64,000 bases of DNA from Rhineura floridana (Eukaryota; Chordata; Lepidosauria; Squamata; Rhineuridae), in the NCBI RefSeq assembly GCF_030035675.1, contig NC_084489.1, forward strand, positions 19,059,501-19,123,500, given 5' to 3'. Below, piece after piece: positions 34,619 to 46,867 of the stretch (position 1 is the first letter of the stretch; every line of letters begins with the position of its first letter). The notes under the pieces are model-generated. The model saw only the letters and a program-made list of their open reading frames with translations, searched no databases and was not told where the DNA came from. Both the position numbers and the translations under genes were made by a program.

Positions 34619-37600
34619 ATGTCCACTATCCAGAACCTCCAATCCTTCGGTAAGAACTAGGTTGCCTTTGCTCCTCAGATCAGGGACTGAATCGGGACCG
34701 GCTGCGCCTGACACCTTCCGATTCGCAATTCAGTGCCGTTCAGTGAAGATGAGAATGGTACAAGGCCTGGCTCTTTAACATCCCCACTCTCTTTCTTCCC
34801 CCTCCTCTCTATCTCTCTCACCCCCACCCGTTCCCGCTCGCACTTCTCCCGTCCTGAGACCGGGCTAAGAACGGTGCTGGCGTTGACACATCATTTTGCT
34901 TTCCCCCTTCTATTTATTATTTTGTTTTTTCCCTTCTGTTATCCTTAGTAACAAACGGGATGCAGTTAGGGGTTTCTCTTCTCCCCTGTTTCTGCCTTGC
35001 AGTCCAAATATGGACCCGCTAGCCCTTTGGCAAAGCGTATGTATTACCTCGTCCATAATAGCTAGGATGTTCTGGTTCAGATACGGGATTGAAGCCAAGC
35101 ACCTTTTGTAGGAACCATCATCCCTTGAGTGCAGGAGCTTTGGGTACTAGCGCTGATTTCTCCGTGCCCCTTAGGAAGAAACTGGTTGGTATTGATTATG
35201 CTGTGCATCTTCCTCTTCTGCTGCCTGAATCCTTTAGGAAGAGATCAGTTTGAGCATAAGAGTATGTCTGCCTTTTCTTCCCTCCCTCCCTCTCTCCCCC
35301 TCTTCCTTTTACACAGACCTGATTCATCCCTGTGTGACTGAAGTGTGTCTGCTTGCTCCTCCTTACTTGTTTTCAAGCGATGTGGCTCTTTAAGAGCTTA
35401 ATCAGCACTTTTGTGTCTTCACAGAGCCTTGTGTTTTTTTATAAGAGGGCCAAAGCTGGCCTAGATGCTGCTTGCTCGTTTGTTATGATTTCTTCCCCAG
35501 GCTGTCTAATTGTGTTGTACTGGCTGTCACTATCTTTATTAAACCAGAGCTCTTAGCCTAGATTGAAGCATTTGCTTAATTTTGGTCTAGGATGTATAGT
35601 TCTCTGTTAAGACTTTATTTGCTGATGTATGATCTGCTAAACCTTGGTCCTGTAACTGATATTGTTTGCAACGAGTCCTTGGGTAAGTTAGCAGCCCCCT
35701 CTATATAGCAGACTCGCCTACTGCGTGGTACCTTGCCTATCATTGTACACTGTCAAGATCGAGCTGTTTCCATTTGGTGGAGGGCAATTTTCTCTTGGCA
35801 ATAATAACATTACTGTTAACCAATTTAGGTTTATAGCTTACCATAGACCATTCCATATTAGATCTGTTAATTGTTGGGAAAGCCATCCTCTATTAACACA
35901 TTTTTGAGACTTGGGAAGCACTCCAACTACCTTGCCAGCAGGGGTGGGGTTGATGGAGTGGCATATACGCTAGTGGCATAGTGCATCCACAGCCCTGCTG
36001 CTTATGCAGGCTATGACAGAAGGGGTGGGCTCCCTGGTTGGTACAGGGAAGATGTCCAGGTTGGGCCTGTAGCTGTCGCAAAATGGCAGCAGTGCAGACT
36101 CTAGATCCAGTGAAATCTTTGCCAGCAAGCCCTTTCTTGTTTTTTGGGTGGTGGAGTGTTCTGGCTACCACCTACAGTAGTTTCTATCTGTCTGCTGTCT
36201 GGGCAATGCATTGGGATGCTCCTTGCTAGCAGGAGAGCTCCCCTGCCAGCAAGGCTGGGACGAGGAACACTCCACCTCAAGGAACCACCCTCCAGCATAG
36301 TGGCTCAGGGTTTTAGAATGCTCTAATCATTTGACATCTTGCAAGCTGTCCAAGCAGTTCAGATCACCTGTCCTGCAGTTTTCTCCTGACTTCTCGGGGC
36401 TGTCATGACTGAGAAACCTTTTCCCTCCCCTCATTCACTAACTTAAAACTGTCTTCTTCTAATCAATTAGCTGCCTTTGTTTGCCTCTAGAAAATGTCCT
36501 GCTGCAGCTGGTTTCTGACAGATACATAACCCTGTGCCTATTTGTCATCGCTATCTTGAGGAGTATTAAATCAAGTGAGCTCCCACAGTGATACAGTCTA
36601 GGCTGAGGGGTGGGGAACTTTTGCACCTCCAGATGCTGCTGGATTTTAGCGCCCATCATCCCAGATTTTTGGACGTGCTGAGGCTAGAGAGAGTTGGGAG
36701 TCTTAACGACATCTGGAGAGCCATAGGCTTCCCACCTCTGGTCTAGGCAAAGCTTTTGTGCCTTAAAAGTCTGTTTTCTTCTACCAGCCTGGACTTGCCC
36801 TTCTTCAATATCCAGGGAATTTATTTGTCAAGAGTTCCCTTGGTGTTACGCCTCTTTCTATTCAGAGAGCCCTTGTCTTGGAAGCAGGATGACTTACAAT
36901 CTTCACCATAGCCATCAATCCTAAAATAGTACTACTTGAGTTGCCTGGAATACAAATATCTGAACCTTGCCATGCATTTCTGATAAGCTTCCAGTTTCTA
37001 GATCTGTTGAAAACAAACAGCTTTTTAAGGACCTTTTCATTCTAGCTAGGGATTTATGCCTGAATTGGATAGGACTTCAGAATTTGTCAGTTGGTGAGGG
37101 ATGGACTATGGTTTCATAATGTTAAGCTCCGACTCTACTGTTTCAGTTCGGGAGTGACAAGTAGCTGTAAGGGATTGGTGATTTCATAGGCTAGGTCTCT
37201 ACAGCTGAGTGTAGGAAAGATGCTTTACTTAAAATTCTGCTATATCCTCCCCCTGCTTCACAGAATACAGCACCAGTTTAAAGTCTGTTTCATGAAAGTA
37301 GTAAACCTTTGTTTGGTCTCTACCAACTTTGACTGCAGGTAGGGAGCGAGCAGGTGTCACTCGCTGCTGCTTATACAGAATTGAAACAAATCCTGGCAAC
37401 ATGGAAAACTGGCACATCAGGGAGAAGGCTCTGCTCTAGCCCTAACTACAGTCAGAAGTGTGGACCAGACACAGGGTTATCCCTGAGATCTGGGCCTTGG
37501 ACACAATGGAATCTGTGAACAAGTTGATGGAGCTTTTGCAGTGACACAGAAGTGGCCATGCTGAGGCTGATGGGAGTCCAACACCATCTAGAGGGCCACA

Positions 37601-40600
37601 GATTCCCCATTCTTCATATGTGCAATACAGTCTGGATGCCAGGGCCATTTAGAATTCTATAGTTTGGAAATGGCATTTGCCCATCTGCATACCCTTATTC
37701 TACAGCTTGTAACTGGTGTTTGTATTGGAATTCCCTTTCCTCCCCTTGTTAACTTGCTAAAGCATTACCTCTAGGTTCATTGTGCAGCTGCAGGGGGGCT
37801 CCTATGTGTCATTGGGTAAGCCCAACAGGCCTCTCCAGTGCCTGGTGTGATCCGACAGTGTACCTTGGAACTGGCCCCAGAATCTCCCCTCTACAGTGCA
37901 CAGGAGTTGCATGGCAGACTGATGTGGAAGGAGTTCTTTGAAGGTAGATTGAACTTTTCCTGATCTGGGTAGGTGGTTGGCCTAAAAGCTGGGAGTTGAT
38001 CTTCCTCAGGTTGAGCATCAAACAAAGCATTGGTGGAAAAGCTGTCATTATACTAGCTGGCAAGCAGTGAAACCTGTGCATTTGTACAGAGGAGTTGGTG
38101 GGTTTGAGGGCATGAGTGGGCAAAAGCAATGTTGCTAAAAACTACTGTCACTAACAGAGTATCTAATAGATTGCGAGCTTGCTTATGGTTGCTAGTATGT
38201 TTTTCTCTCCGCAATTAGTTACATGTCCTGAACGTATTTGGGTTAGGGCAGCCTTTCCCAACCTTTGGGTCCCCAGATGTTGTTGGACTACAGTTCCCAT
38301 AATTCCTGACCATTGGCCATGCTGGCTGGGACTGATGGGAGTTGTAGTCCAGCAACATCTGGGGACCCAAAGATTGGGAAAGGCTGTATTAGGGTGTTCC
38401 TGGTTAGAGTTGGGGCAAGTCCTCAAGGTGAGATGAAGGGTGGGTTAGCCTGCAGTACAGACCTTGGAGGGACAATGGACAAAACCCACAAATATGCAAA
38501 TTACCATACGTGACAACTGGTGGTATTCAATGGTAGTCCTACTCAGAGTAGTCCCATTGAAGTTTATAGAGAAGGCTGTGCTGTAACCCTAACAGGTTTG
38601 CTCTTGAGTAGGATGTGGTTGACTACAACCCAATATATCCACTCTTGTGTTTCTGTGGAGATGGCACAGAATAGTTGTTCCCTGTAATATAGAATACTAA
38701 GAGGAAGGCTTTATTTATCAGTTGGGAAAGGTATTCAGTATATGTAGGAACCTAAAGGTTTGCATTGGTCTAACTCATGTGGACTTCTTCCCCTCCAGAC
38801 CCCTTTGCTGATGCAACTAAGGGTGACGACTTACTCCCGGCAGGGACTGAAGACTACATCCATATAAGGATCCAGCAACGAAACGGCAGAAAGACACTAA
38901 CCACTGTTCAGGGAATTGCAGATGACTATGACAAAAAGAAGCTTGTGAAAGCCTTTAAAAAGGTAGAGCTGTACTCTTCCAGGTCCCAAAGTGTTTGAGC
39001 TTGAAAGAGTAATGTGTGTAAGTTCAAATTTCCAATGGGAAAGTGTCGATGAAAACTCAAATGCTGTAGTGGTCCAGTTATGTTCTGGTTGAGAAAACTT
39101 TATTGTGTAAAACCATTTCACGTGTTGAATGCCTGACAGTAACTGCAAACTCCTAAATGAAAAAATTGTCTGGGCAATAATGCTGGTCTGTTTAGTTTCC
39201 GTAACCAGCTTTCATGCTGTCTCCTAAAACTGCCACTGTCTAGGAATTACTCTAAACCATCTAAAATTAATTTTAAGCCACACGAGTAGGCAAATTGCTG
39301 CAAAAAGCAACCAGAAAGTTGCTCCTAGAACAAATAATTCAATGCTGTGTTTCCTGCTCTTTGATGATGCTGATTATGTCGGGGAAATTTGATATTTTTA
39401 CAAAAAGTTTTATTTCGAAAATTCAGTTCAGTCTTTCTAGGGCAGTAATGAAACAGCATTGAGCATAAGGAGCAATCACTGGGGTGTAGCATGGTGATTA
39501 CCTGGAACATATCTGAAGTGTATGTGTGTGGTGGTGGACTAAAATATACTGTAGTCATCCAATTTGTGATGGTCAGGCATGGGATGGTAGTTGTAGGGGA
39601 AATGGGAAGCTGGGCCTTCATTTGGCTCTTGCAGTTCATTTAAGCCTTCCTGAGCTCTGTAATCCTAAGAGCCTTAGCCCCAAACATCTAGGAACTTCCA
39701 TCACTAGAAGAGCATACATCTAAAATACAAGAAAACATTTGGTCCATGTCTTCGAAAGAAAAAAGATAGCCAAAATAATGGATTTTTGTTCTCTTTTGAA
39801 AACGATCTAAACATAATTTGATGCTGTTTTCTAAAAGTGTGAAACATCTCTTTGCAGAAATTTGCTTGCAATGGTACTGTGATTGAGCATCCTGAATACG
39901 GGGAAGTGATCCAGTTGCAAGGTGACCAGAGGAAGAACATTTGCCAATTCCTCCTGGAGGTCAGTGAGTTCAGACCGCTTACTCAAATGTTAAAACACAC
40001 TTGGAAGTCTATTAAAGCAAGTATTTGGAAATTGGGGATATGTTTTTGACCCCGAACGTAACATGACAGGGTTGAGTGAGTCACTACCCTAGCTGTAAGC
40101 CGTATTGCTTGCCTTGATTAAAAGTGTTGAGCTGAGTCATTGGGGAGGGGGAGTGTAGCAGGCCTGACTTTGGCAAATGCGCTTGTTAAAGAGAACTGAG
40201 ATGTGTATTTGACCAGCTGGATTTTATTGCAAGAAATTAATTTTCCTAATTAGTTACATGAGGCACTACTTGGAGCTTCTCTGATTTGAATATAACCTAA
40301 AAGAGTGGCTGCTATAGATAATCTTTTACCAGTAAGGGTAGGGAACCTCAGGCTCAGGAGGCTAAATGTGGCCCTCCAGGCCCTTCTATCTGGCCCTTGT
40401 GACTCTCCCTAGGCCATGCCCATTCCTCAGGCCAGATCCTTTACCAGCCTTGCTCCATGTCCACCATGAGTGCTTTGGCCTGGTTGAAATGTGTCTTTGA
40501 GTGGTAATTATGCCTTTTGCTTCCTTGGATGGAGGTATATAAAAACCTGGTTTTTGAATGTAGCCAACTATATAAAGGTAAGAGTCACATCCATTGATCC

Positions 40601-40876
40601 ACCCGGTTTTGCCTCTGGTCCTGCCCATCACTGACATGCAGCTCCTGGAAGATCACACAACTCAGACTGAAAACATTTCTCCACCGGTGTTATAGCTGTC
40701 TCATCCAGTATCGTATGTTAACTCTCTCTGTTTGTCTTTGGTTTGACAAATGTGTTGGCTTCATTTTAGTGCAGGTGGAATTTCAGCTTCTAACTGCTGA
40801 AGGCTTACTGCCTTCTCCTTTTCTTCTGCAGGTTGGCATTGTTAAGGAGGAGCAGCTGAAAGTTCATGGCTTCTAA
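34619..40876 (+). CDS. EIF1B: Eukaryotic translation initiation factor 1B (eIF1 family, SUI1 domain)
   Basis: Four coding exons, 34619-34649, 38799-38962, 39858-39959 and 40832-40876, join through GT-AG introns into 114 codons including TAA (113 aa, the normal family length). Intron 1 splits the Asp11 codon; introns 2 and 3 follow Lys65 and Glu99. The protein starts MSTIQNLQSFDPF, has the basic loop NGRK at 39-42 in the SUI1 fold, and ends QLKVHGF. EIF1B rather than EIF1 is indicated by STIQNLQ, DATKGDD and LLEVGIVKEEQ, where EIF1 has SAIQNLH, DASKGDD and LVEIGLAKDDQ. The introns exclude a processed copy. In this family eIF1 binds the 40S subunit near the P site, keeps the preinitiation complex scanning and discriminates against poor start codons; the protein is cytoplasmic. 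The AUG has C at -3 and T at +4, a weak context known for eIF1 genes. Identity is very secure. Confidence 0.98.
34650..38798 (+). other. EIF1B: EIF1B intron 1
   Basis: A 4.1-kb intron with a GTAAG donor at 34650 and a pyrimidine-rich CCCTCCAG acceptor ending at 38798. It holds a unique CpG-rich start, a GC-rich stretch at about 35930-36300 that I do not recognise, and degraded MITE pieces of the 'dimeric TTGTAGTCC' hAT-like type at about 36605-36745 and 37540-37625. An intact one lies at 38249-38386. Open frames here are short and carry no domain I recognise. Confidence 0.85.
38249..38386. mobile_element. Short palindromic hAT-type MITE in EIF1B intron 1
   Basis: A 138-bp element with long inverted halves: CAGCCTTTCCCAACCTTTGG at the left and its complement at the right, ending AAAGGCTG. 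The flanking 8-mers GGTTAGGG and TATTAGGG agree at 6 of 8 positions, consistent with a decayed 8-bp hAT duplication. The right half contains GGGAGTTGTAGTCC, a ZNF143/THAP11-like core. A related copy is at 63817-63948. Confidence 0.8.
40330..40665. mobile_element. hAT-like MITE in EIF1B intron 3
   Basis: Starts CAGTAAGGGTAGGGAACCTC, the same terminal pattern as the element at 23648-24131, followed by a GGCCCTCCAGG-rich interior. The right end is decayed and I see no clear target duplication, so the end is approximate. It lies within EIF1B intron 3 (39960-40831), clear of the splice sites. Confidence 0.6.
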
Positions 40877-41205
40877 AATGTGCGTGCTTACATGAAGTAT
40901 TCTGCAGGTTTTGTTCTTACCCAAGCTGGCTACTCTGTGAAATATGATTCTTTGCAGTAAATGGACTTCCCATTCACAATCTTGTTTGCTTTTGCATGAC
41001 TACAGAAAACATATGGAATGTAGACTAGAAACACATAAGAAAACTGCAGTAAGATGGTAGCACAAAATCCATGAAAATTTTAACACATTTCCAATGGAAA
41101 TGTTCTACTGCTGATAGTTCAGTGTATTTTCACCTGATTTAAATGTTGTATTAAACCATGTGTGTTGCGGCTTAAATAAAATGTCTCTTATCTTAACCTC
41201 TTGAG
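40877..41205 (+). terminator. EIF1B: EIF1B 3' UTR and polyadenylation signal
   Basis: A short 3' UTR of about 320 bases follows the TAA. The canonical AATAAA is at 41175-41180, so cleavage is expected about 15-30 bases later. No transposable element is recognised within the UTR. Confidence 0.8.
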
Positions 41206-42683
41206 TGTTTAGGATGCATTAAGTAAGAACCTTCAACATATCATTTTATCAGCTTCTTGACTATCTGGTAAACAAGGTAAATCTTCAGAAGAAAATTGTC
41301 AATACAAATTATACTTTGATTGCAAACTTTGAAAGGATTACATAACAGTCTGAAGTTCAGTACAATTAAAAACTATTGACCATTGCTTGCTGAATATCAG
41401 GCTGTTTGGGTAACTGGGTAAAAGTTTCATTTTCGTATCATTCTTAATCCTGGACTTTGGGAGTAGAAATGCTATTAAATATTTTGCTGCTTGATCAGGG
41501 AGATCTTCCTGACTTGAGAAGGGGTGAATCATATCTGTTAGAAAGAATTTGATGCTTGAATGCTGTCTCCTAGAATTAACGGAGTATTGGAAGGCCTATA
41601 TACTGTCCCAAGTGAAATTTCAGATAATATTCAATTAGCTTCTGGGAAATTGAATCAACTGCTAGTATCCCTCTTAAGCATATCTAGCCTTCACTTGAAC
41701 TCTTTGGAAGATACAAACCATTTAAAAAATATATTCTCATGAACTCTTATGCTAGTAAGCTTGAATTCATGCTGAATTAAATGTAGATGCTCCACCCACG
41801 CTCTTTTGCAAACTCCACATCTGGCAGGAGAAGTAGACAAAGTTGGCTTGAAATTCAAGATAAACACAATGAATTATCTTATGTTCCTCAGGGTCTGAAG
41901 GCAATGGGTATTTGAAATCCTACTAGCAATGGCAGGGGCCAATCTCCTAGTCTCATCAGAAGAATGAAACACCCGTGTGACCATCTTGGGTTAAACTGAT
42001 GTTGCAAACTCTATTAGGTAGTTGCCACCATTTGTAGTACAACTTCTGCAAGCGTACTGACAATGTTTAGATGTTATTCAGCCTGTGTTATAGTAAGCCA
42101 TGGCACATGAGCATCCTGCATTTATGTTGCTGCTGCTAGTTACCAGGCCTGAATGGATCAGTTCTGCTTTGTACCCAGAGTTTGATTCATATTTAAGAGA
42201 TACTTTGGTTGAGGTAATAAGCACTTGATGAATTATGTCTGAAATTTCATACATTCAGGTTAAAGTGACTTTTTATCAGTTTATTTTTATTAAAATATTT
42301 TTGTTCTGCCCTATGACTTGATCTCAAGGTGGGAGATCATAAAAAATAATGCATTTAATAAAATGAAGAGGCAATGGAGAGGGGCTTGCTGATTCTGTTG
42401 TTGCTCTGAACAGGAATGAAGATGCTTGCATGAAGAGGAAAACTTGGAAGAACTAGCTTCAGGAAATGTAGTGGATTCTCGGAGTATATTTGGGAAATGA
42501 GATTTAGTAGCTAATTATCACTACTTACTTTAGCTCATCAGTGTTCAACTGGCAGTCATTAGGACCCATTACTGTGTCACAGCTTGACCTAAGGTGGGTC
42601 ACAACAGCAGTACAACTACCAAACAAATACATGATTAAAAGATTAAGAAGTTGGTCCCTAGCTACTTATGTGGGCTAAAGATG
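41206..42683. other. Intergenic downstream of EIF1B
   Basis: AT-rich sequence with no gene or repeat I can name. Confidence 0.5.
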
Positions 42684-43028
42684 CAGGACCAGCTCCAAAG
42701 GGCGGCCAGGTGGGGCCCTGGCTGCAGGGGCCCCTCCATTCCCCTTCTGTGATTCGCAGCAGGATTGCTGCCTCAGATCACAGAGTGGGAACTTTGGAGC
42801 CCCCGCCATTCCCTCGTTTAACCTATGTTTCTCAGCTGTTTTGTGGCTGCATGCACAGTGCTGCCCTTAACCAAGATGGCGGCCAAGGTTTCCTTAAGCG
42901 GCTGAAGCCTCTGCCGCCATCTTGGTTGATGGCACGCATGCATGTTATGCGTGGTCTGTGAATCGCAAAAGGGGAGCACCTGGGCCAGGGTGGTGCCCAA
43001 GGGCCCCGGCATGCTGGGGTCAGCCCTG
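42684..43028. mobile_element. GC-rich hAT-type MITE with paired YY1-like sites
   Basis: A 345-bp element with ends CAGGACCAGCTCC and GGGGTCAGCCCTG. It is flanked by TAAAGATG (42676-42683) and TAAAAATG (43029-43036), 7 of 8 matching. Inside, AAGATGGCGGC (42873-42883) and its inverse GCCGCCATCTT (42913-42923) match the YY1 consensus. Confidence 0.85.
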
Positions 43029-44427
43029 TAAAAATGGGTTCTTGGTTTGAAGCGATTGAAGACTGCTGCTTTAGCTGTACATGCAGGGTATTCATTGCTT
43101 GAAATCTTTCCTAAACCTAAATCCTATCTGAATATTTGTACTAGCTGAGGAAATAAACACAGAAATGGAATATTAATGGGAAAAGTGAGATTAGGTTGTT
43201 CTAATGGCTACTTGATCTTCAAATTGACAGATTTATTATGCAAGAATTGTCTTCAGAAGTATCTGAACATTCCACAAAATACAACATTCTACAAAAGCTA
43301 TAGACTAGCACTCTGAAAGAATGGGGGAAATAAACTTTAAATGTGTAAGAATAAATTCAGCTTTGTAATGGAGGGGATCGCTGCACATAATAGCATCATA
43401 ATAATAGCACATATTAACAAAAAATTGGGCCTTCTCTAAAGCTGGGTGGTGACCTGTTTCAGACTGCAAGGGTCCCTGATCGTTCTGTTCTATGAACTCA
43501 TGCACTCAACAAAGAAGAAATCTCTTGAAGGGATTGTTCTGCTTTGATTTTCTGTTGAAAATATAACTGCCTCCTGTGACCTTGAGGCACTGCATTAGAC
43601 AAGTAACATTCCAAGTTTATAATAATCTCGTTATACACTCAAACTGTTTGGTCTGTTCATGATATTTCCTGAGCTCATCTCACTGAGGTTACATCTGTAT
43701 GAATATAAACAGATTAGAACTCTTGTTGGGGGAATCCAGAAGTATGTTGCCTTTTAATATTAAGTCTAGATGTATGCAATGTTCTCCCTGTGGATTGTAT
43801 CCAGTGAAACGGTCTGTGTTGACAATAACACAGTGTGTTCCTTGGCTTTACTTCCTATAGTGCAAATAGACACATTTTGTGATGGATAATGGCACATCGG
43901 GAAGGCAAAACCTTCCTTCTGTAAAGCTCATACAAACAATGCAAGTGTTTGCTTTGAAGAGGAATCTCTGTTTTCTCTCCCTTCATGGTAAATGCTGTGA
44001 ATATGAGAGGCAATTAATTAGACTGGTTGAGCACCGAACTCTTAAGTTAATGGGTCTTCCTTCCTCCCCACTGGTGGTGAGAAATACTGGTGGGCTACGA
44101 CACTGGTGAAGGAGTTGGATCCCTGCCAGTTTACATGAAGCCACATGTGCCGCTTGACATTTCAGCCAGGTTCCTGCAGGCTAAGACAGCAATCCTTAAA
44201 ACTGGGAAGGCAAATGGAAACAATGTGTAGCTGCTTGAAACCACATGTATCCAACATTTCCTGCTGGCCCAGAAACAAAAGTTGTACGTGCATGCTGTGA
44301 CTCTTATGGGTGACTGCTGTTTCCCCCTCTTTTACCTTGTCCAAGTTCAGCCCTCATTTGCCCAGCTTGCCTGAACATTGGTTGTCATAGATGTCCATAG
44401 GCCTAGAAAAAGAGGTTAGTAATTGAA
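43029..44427. other. Intergenic, no gene recognised
   Basis: No recognisable coding or repeat sequence apart from short chance open frames. Confidence 0.5.
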
Positions 44428-45605
44428 CATAAGAACATAAGAAAAGCCTGCTCGATCAGGGCAGTGGCCCATCTAGTCCAGCATCCTGTTCTCACAGTGG
44501 CCAACCAGGTGCCTGGGGGAAGCCCGCAAGCACGACCCGGGTGCAAGAACACTCTCCCCTCCTGAGGCTTCCGGCAACTGGTTTTCAGAAGCATGCTGGC
44601 TCTGACTAGGGTGGCACAGCACAGCCATCACAGCTAGTAGCCATTGATAGCCCTGTCCTCCATGAATTTGTCTAATCTTCTTTTAAAGCCATCCAAGCTG
44701 GTGGCCATTACTGCATCTTGTGGGAGCAAATTCCATAGTTTAACTATGCGCTGAGTAAAGAAGTACTTCCTTTTGTCTGTCCTGAATCTTCCAACATTCA
44801 GCTTCTTTGAATGTCCACAAGTTCTAGTATTATGAGAGAGGGAGAAGAACTTTTCTCTATCCACTTTCTCAATGCCATGCATAATTTTATACACTTCTAT
44901 CATGTCTCCTCTGACCCGCCTTTTCTCTAAACTAAAAAGCCCCAAATGCTGCAACCTTTCCTCGTAAGGGAGTCGCTCCATCCCCTTGATCATTCTGGTT
45001 GCCCTCTTCTGAACCTTTTCCAACTCTATAATATCCTTTTTGAGATGAGGCAACCAGAACTGTACACAGTATTCCAAATGCGGCCACACCATAGATTTAT
45101 ACAACGGCATTATGATACCAGCTTTTATTTTCAATACCTTTCCTAATTATTGCTAGCATGGAATTTGCCTTTTTCACAGCTGCCGCACACTGGGTCGACA
45201 TTTTCATCGTGCTGTCCACTACAACCCCGAGGTCTCTCTCCTGGTCGGTCACCGCCGGTTCAGACCCCATGAGCGTATATGTGAAATTCAGATTTTTTGC
45301 TCCAATATGCATAATTTTACACTTGTTTATATTGAATTGCATTTGCCATTTTTCCGCCCATTCACTCAGTTTGGAGAGGTCTTTTTGGAGCTCTTCGCAA
45401 TCCCTTTTTGCTTTAACAACCCTGAACAATTTAGTGTCGTCAGCAAACTTGGCCACTTCACTGCTCACTCCTAATTCTAGGTCATTAATGAACAAGTTGA
45501 AAAGTACAGGTCCCAATACCGATCCTTGAGGGACTCCACTTTCTACAGCCCTCCATTGGGAGAACTGTCCGTTTATTCCTGCTCTCTGTTTTCTGCTTGG
45601 TGGTT
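44428..45605 (-). mobile_element. CR1-group (L3-like) LINE, 5'-truncated, minus strand
   Basis: The 3' end is CTTATGTTCTTATGTTC on the minus strand, preceded by GGATGCTGGACTAGATGGGC. Coding moves rightwards: [36 protein letters not shown] and FTQRIVKLWNLLPQD at 44634-45134, then GPVLFNLFINDLE and AKFADDTKLFR at 45097-45516, and SGVPQGSVLGP near 45530. A frame break separates the two halves. Confidence 0.92.
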
Positions 45606-45656
45606 CCCATGAATATAGAAAACAGGCTCACCAACTACCACCCCAAATCAAACATT

Positions 45657-46867
45657 GGTCTTATCTGTGCTATACATTTAAGCAGTATCATACCTCTTTA
45701 AACAGTCATAGCTTCCCCCAAAGAATCCTAGGAACTGTAGTTCATTAAGGGTGCTGACAGTTGTTGGGCTCCTACTGGGAAGAAGGGTGAGATATAAATG
45801 TAATAATAATAATAGGAGATCCCTATCCCCTTGTGATGTTCCTGTATTAATGTATATATGGTAAGTGCTGTTTGTATAGAAGATATGTGGTAAGTGGAAT
45901 GAAAGAGGAGGGGGGAGTAAATGAGCAGTAGAATGCTGGATGATTGGCTGAGTGTTTGGATGGCTGAGAGTATAAATGGAAGGAGGACAGTTGAATCTGG
46001 GTGGACGTGAGTGGGTTGTTTGAGAGGTGTTTGGACGTGAGTGGGTTGTTTTGGTGGAGTTTGGAGGTGGGTGTGAGTTGGTGTATGTCAGGAGAGTGTG
46101 GAGAAAGAGGGAGGTGGAGTTCAGATTAGTAATAAGTCAAATATCACAGTAATAGATGAAACCATAAGCTTGTAGATAATTATCAAAGTTATCTTGTTAT
46201 TAATGTTATTTAATAAATACTATTTTGGTTTACCGAAGGCCTGATCCTTGGCTGGGGTTTCACAGACCAGAAGGGAGGGTAAGGTAATAACCAAGGCTGA
46301 AGGGAAACAGTAACAAATGGTGGCAGCGGTGAAGAGGAGAAGATAACATTATAAGTATCCAGAGCAACCCCGAGTTATGAGTTATCTGCATTGATACAAG
46401 GGGGTTGGGAATAGCATAGGCACGCAGTCACGAATGTAACCGGATAGAGAGACTCAGGCAAGGTCTCTGGGAACATTGGTTGTGAACGTGACTGGTGGTG
46501 CTGCCTAGCAGGGGGATCTATTGAGATCTGTGCTAGAGCGGAGAGAGAAACCATAAAAAAGGACAGTCCAGACTGGTGGAGTCCCTGGTGGTGCCTAGTG
46601 AAAGGCAGTAGCCACGAGCAGGTAGGAACCTAACAGGGAGAGCCAGGGAAGGGCGTCACACCCCTCACAGACCTACAATTATCAGAGTGGTTTAATCAGC
46701 AATCCTTTGTGGAGAACTCTAGGAATTGTAGCTCTGTGAGGGGGATAGGGGTCTCCCAACAACTCTCAGTATCCTTTACAAACTACAGTTCCCAGGATTC
46801 TTTGGGGGAAGCCATGATTGTTTAAATGGGTATAATAATGCTTTAAATGTATAGTGCAGATAGGGCC
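45657..46867. mobile_element. MITE of the TTCCCAGGATTCTTTGG family, split by a solo LTR
   Basis: The left part 45657-45831 (GGTCTTATCTGTGCTATACA, TTCCCCCAAAGAATCCTAGG) and the right part 46661-46867 (AACTACAGTTCCCAGGATTC, TGTATAGTGCAGATAGGGCC) are inverted ends of one element, with ATT on both outer sides. An LTR sits between them, and a short (TAATAA)n tail-like piece lies at about 45775-45813. Confidence 0.85.
45832..46660 (+). mobile_element. Solo LTR fossil with 5-bp target duplication, copy 2
   Basis: 829 bp starting TGTGATG and ending CGTCACA, flanked by CCCCT on both sides (45827-45831, 46661-46665). Internal landmarks are a TATA-like GAGTATAAATGG, AATAAATACTATTTTGG and GGTGGTGCTGCCTAGCAG, shared with 13506-14357. 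TG...CA ends and a 5-bp duplication fit an endogenous-retrovirus-like LTR. No internal region is present, so it is a solo LTR left by recombination. It is younger than the MITE it interrupts. Confidence 0.85.

Noticed and set aside
34733-35111. Overlapping 71-codon open frames after EIF1B exon 1
   Set aside because: They lie in intron 1 after a good GTAAG donor, are low complexity and end quickly.
45774-45815. Separate LINE/SINE tail between MITE and LTR
   Set aside because: GAAGAAGGGTGAGATATAAA plus (TAATAA)n looks like a LINE tail, but it is too short to call as its own element.
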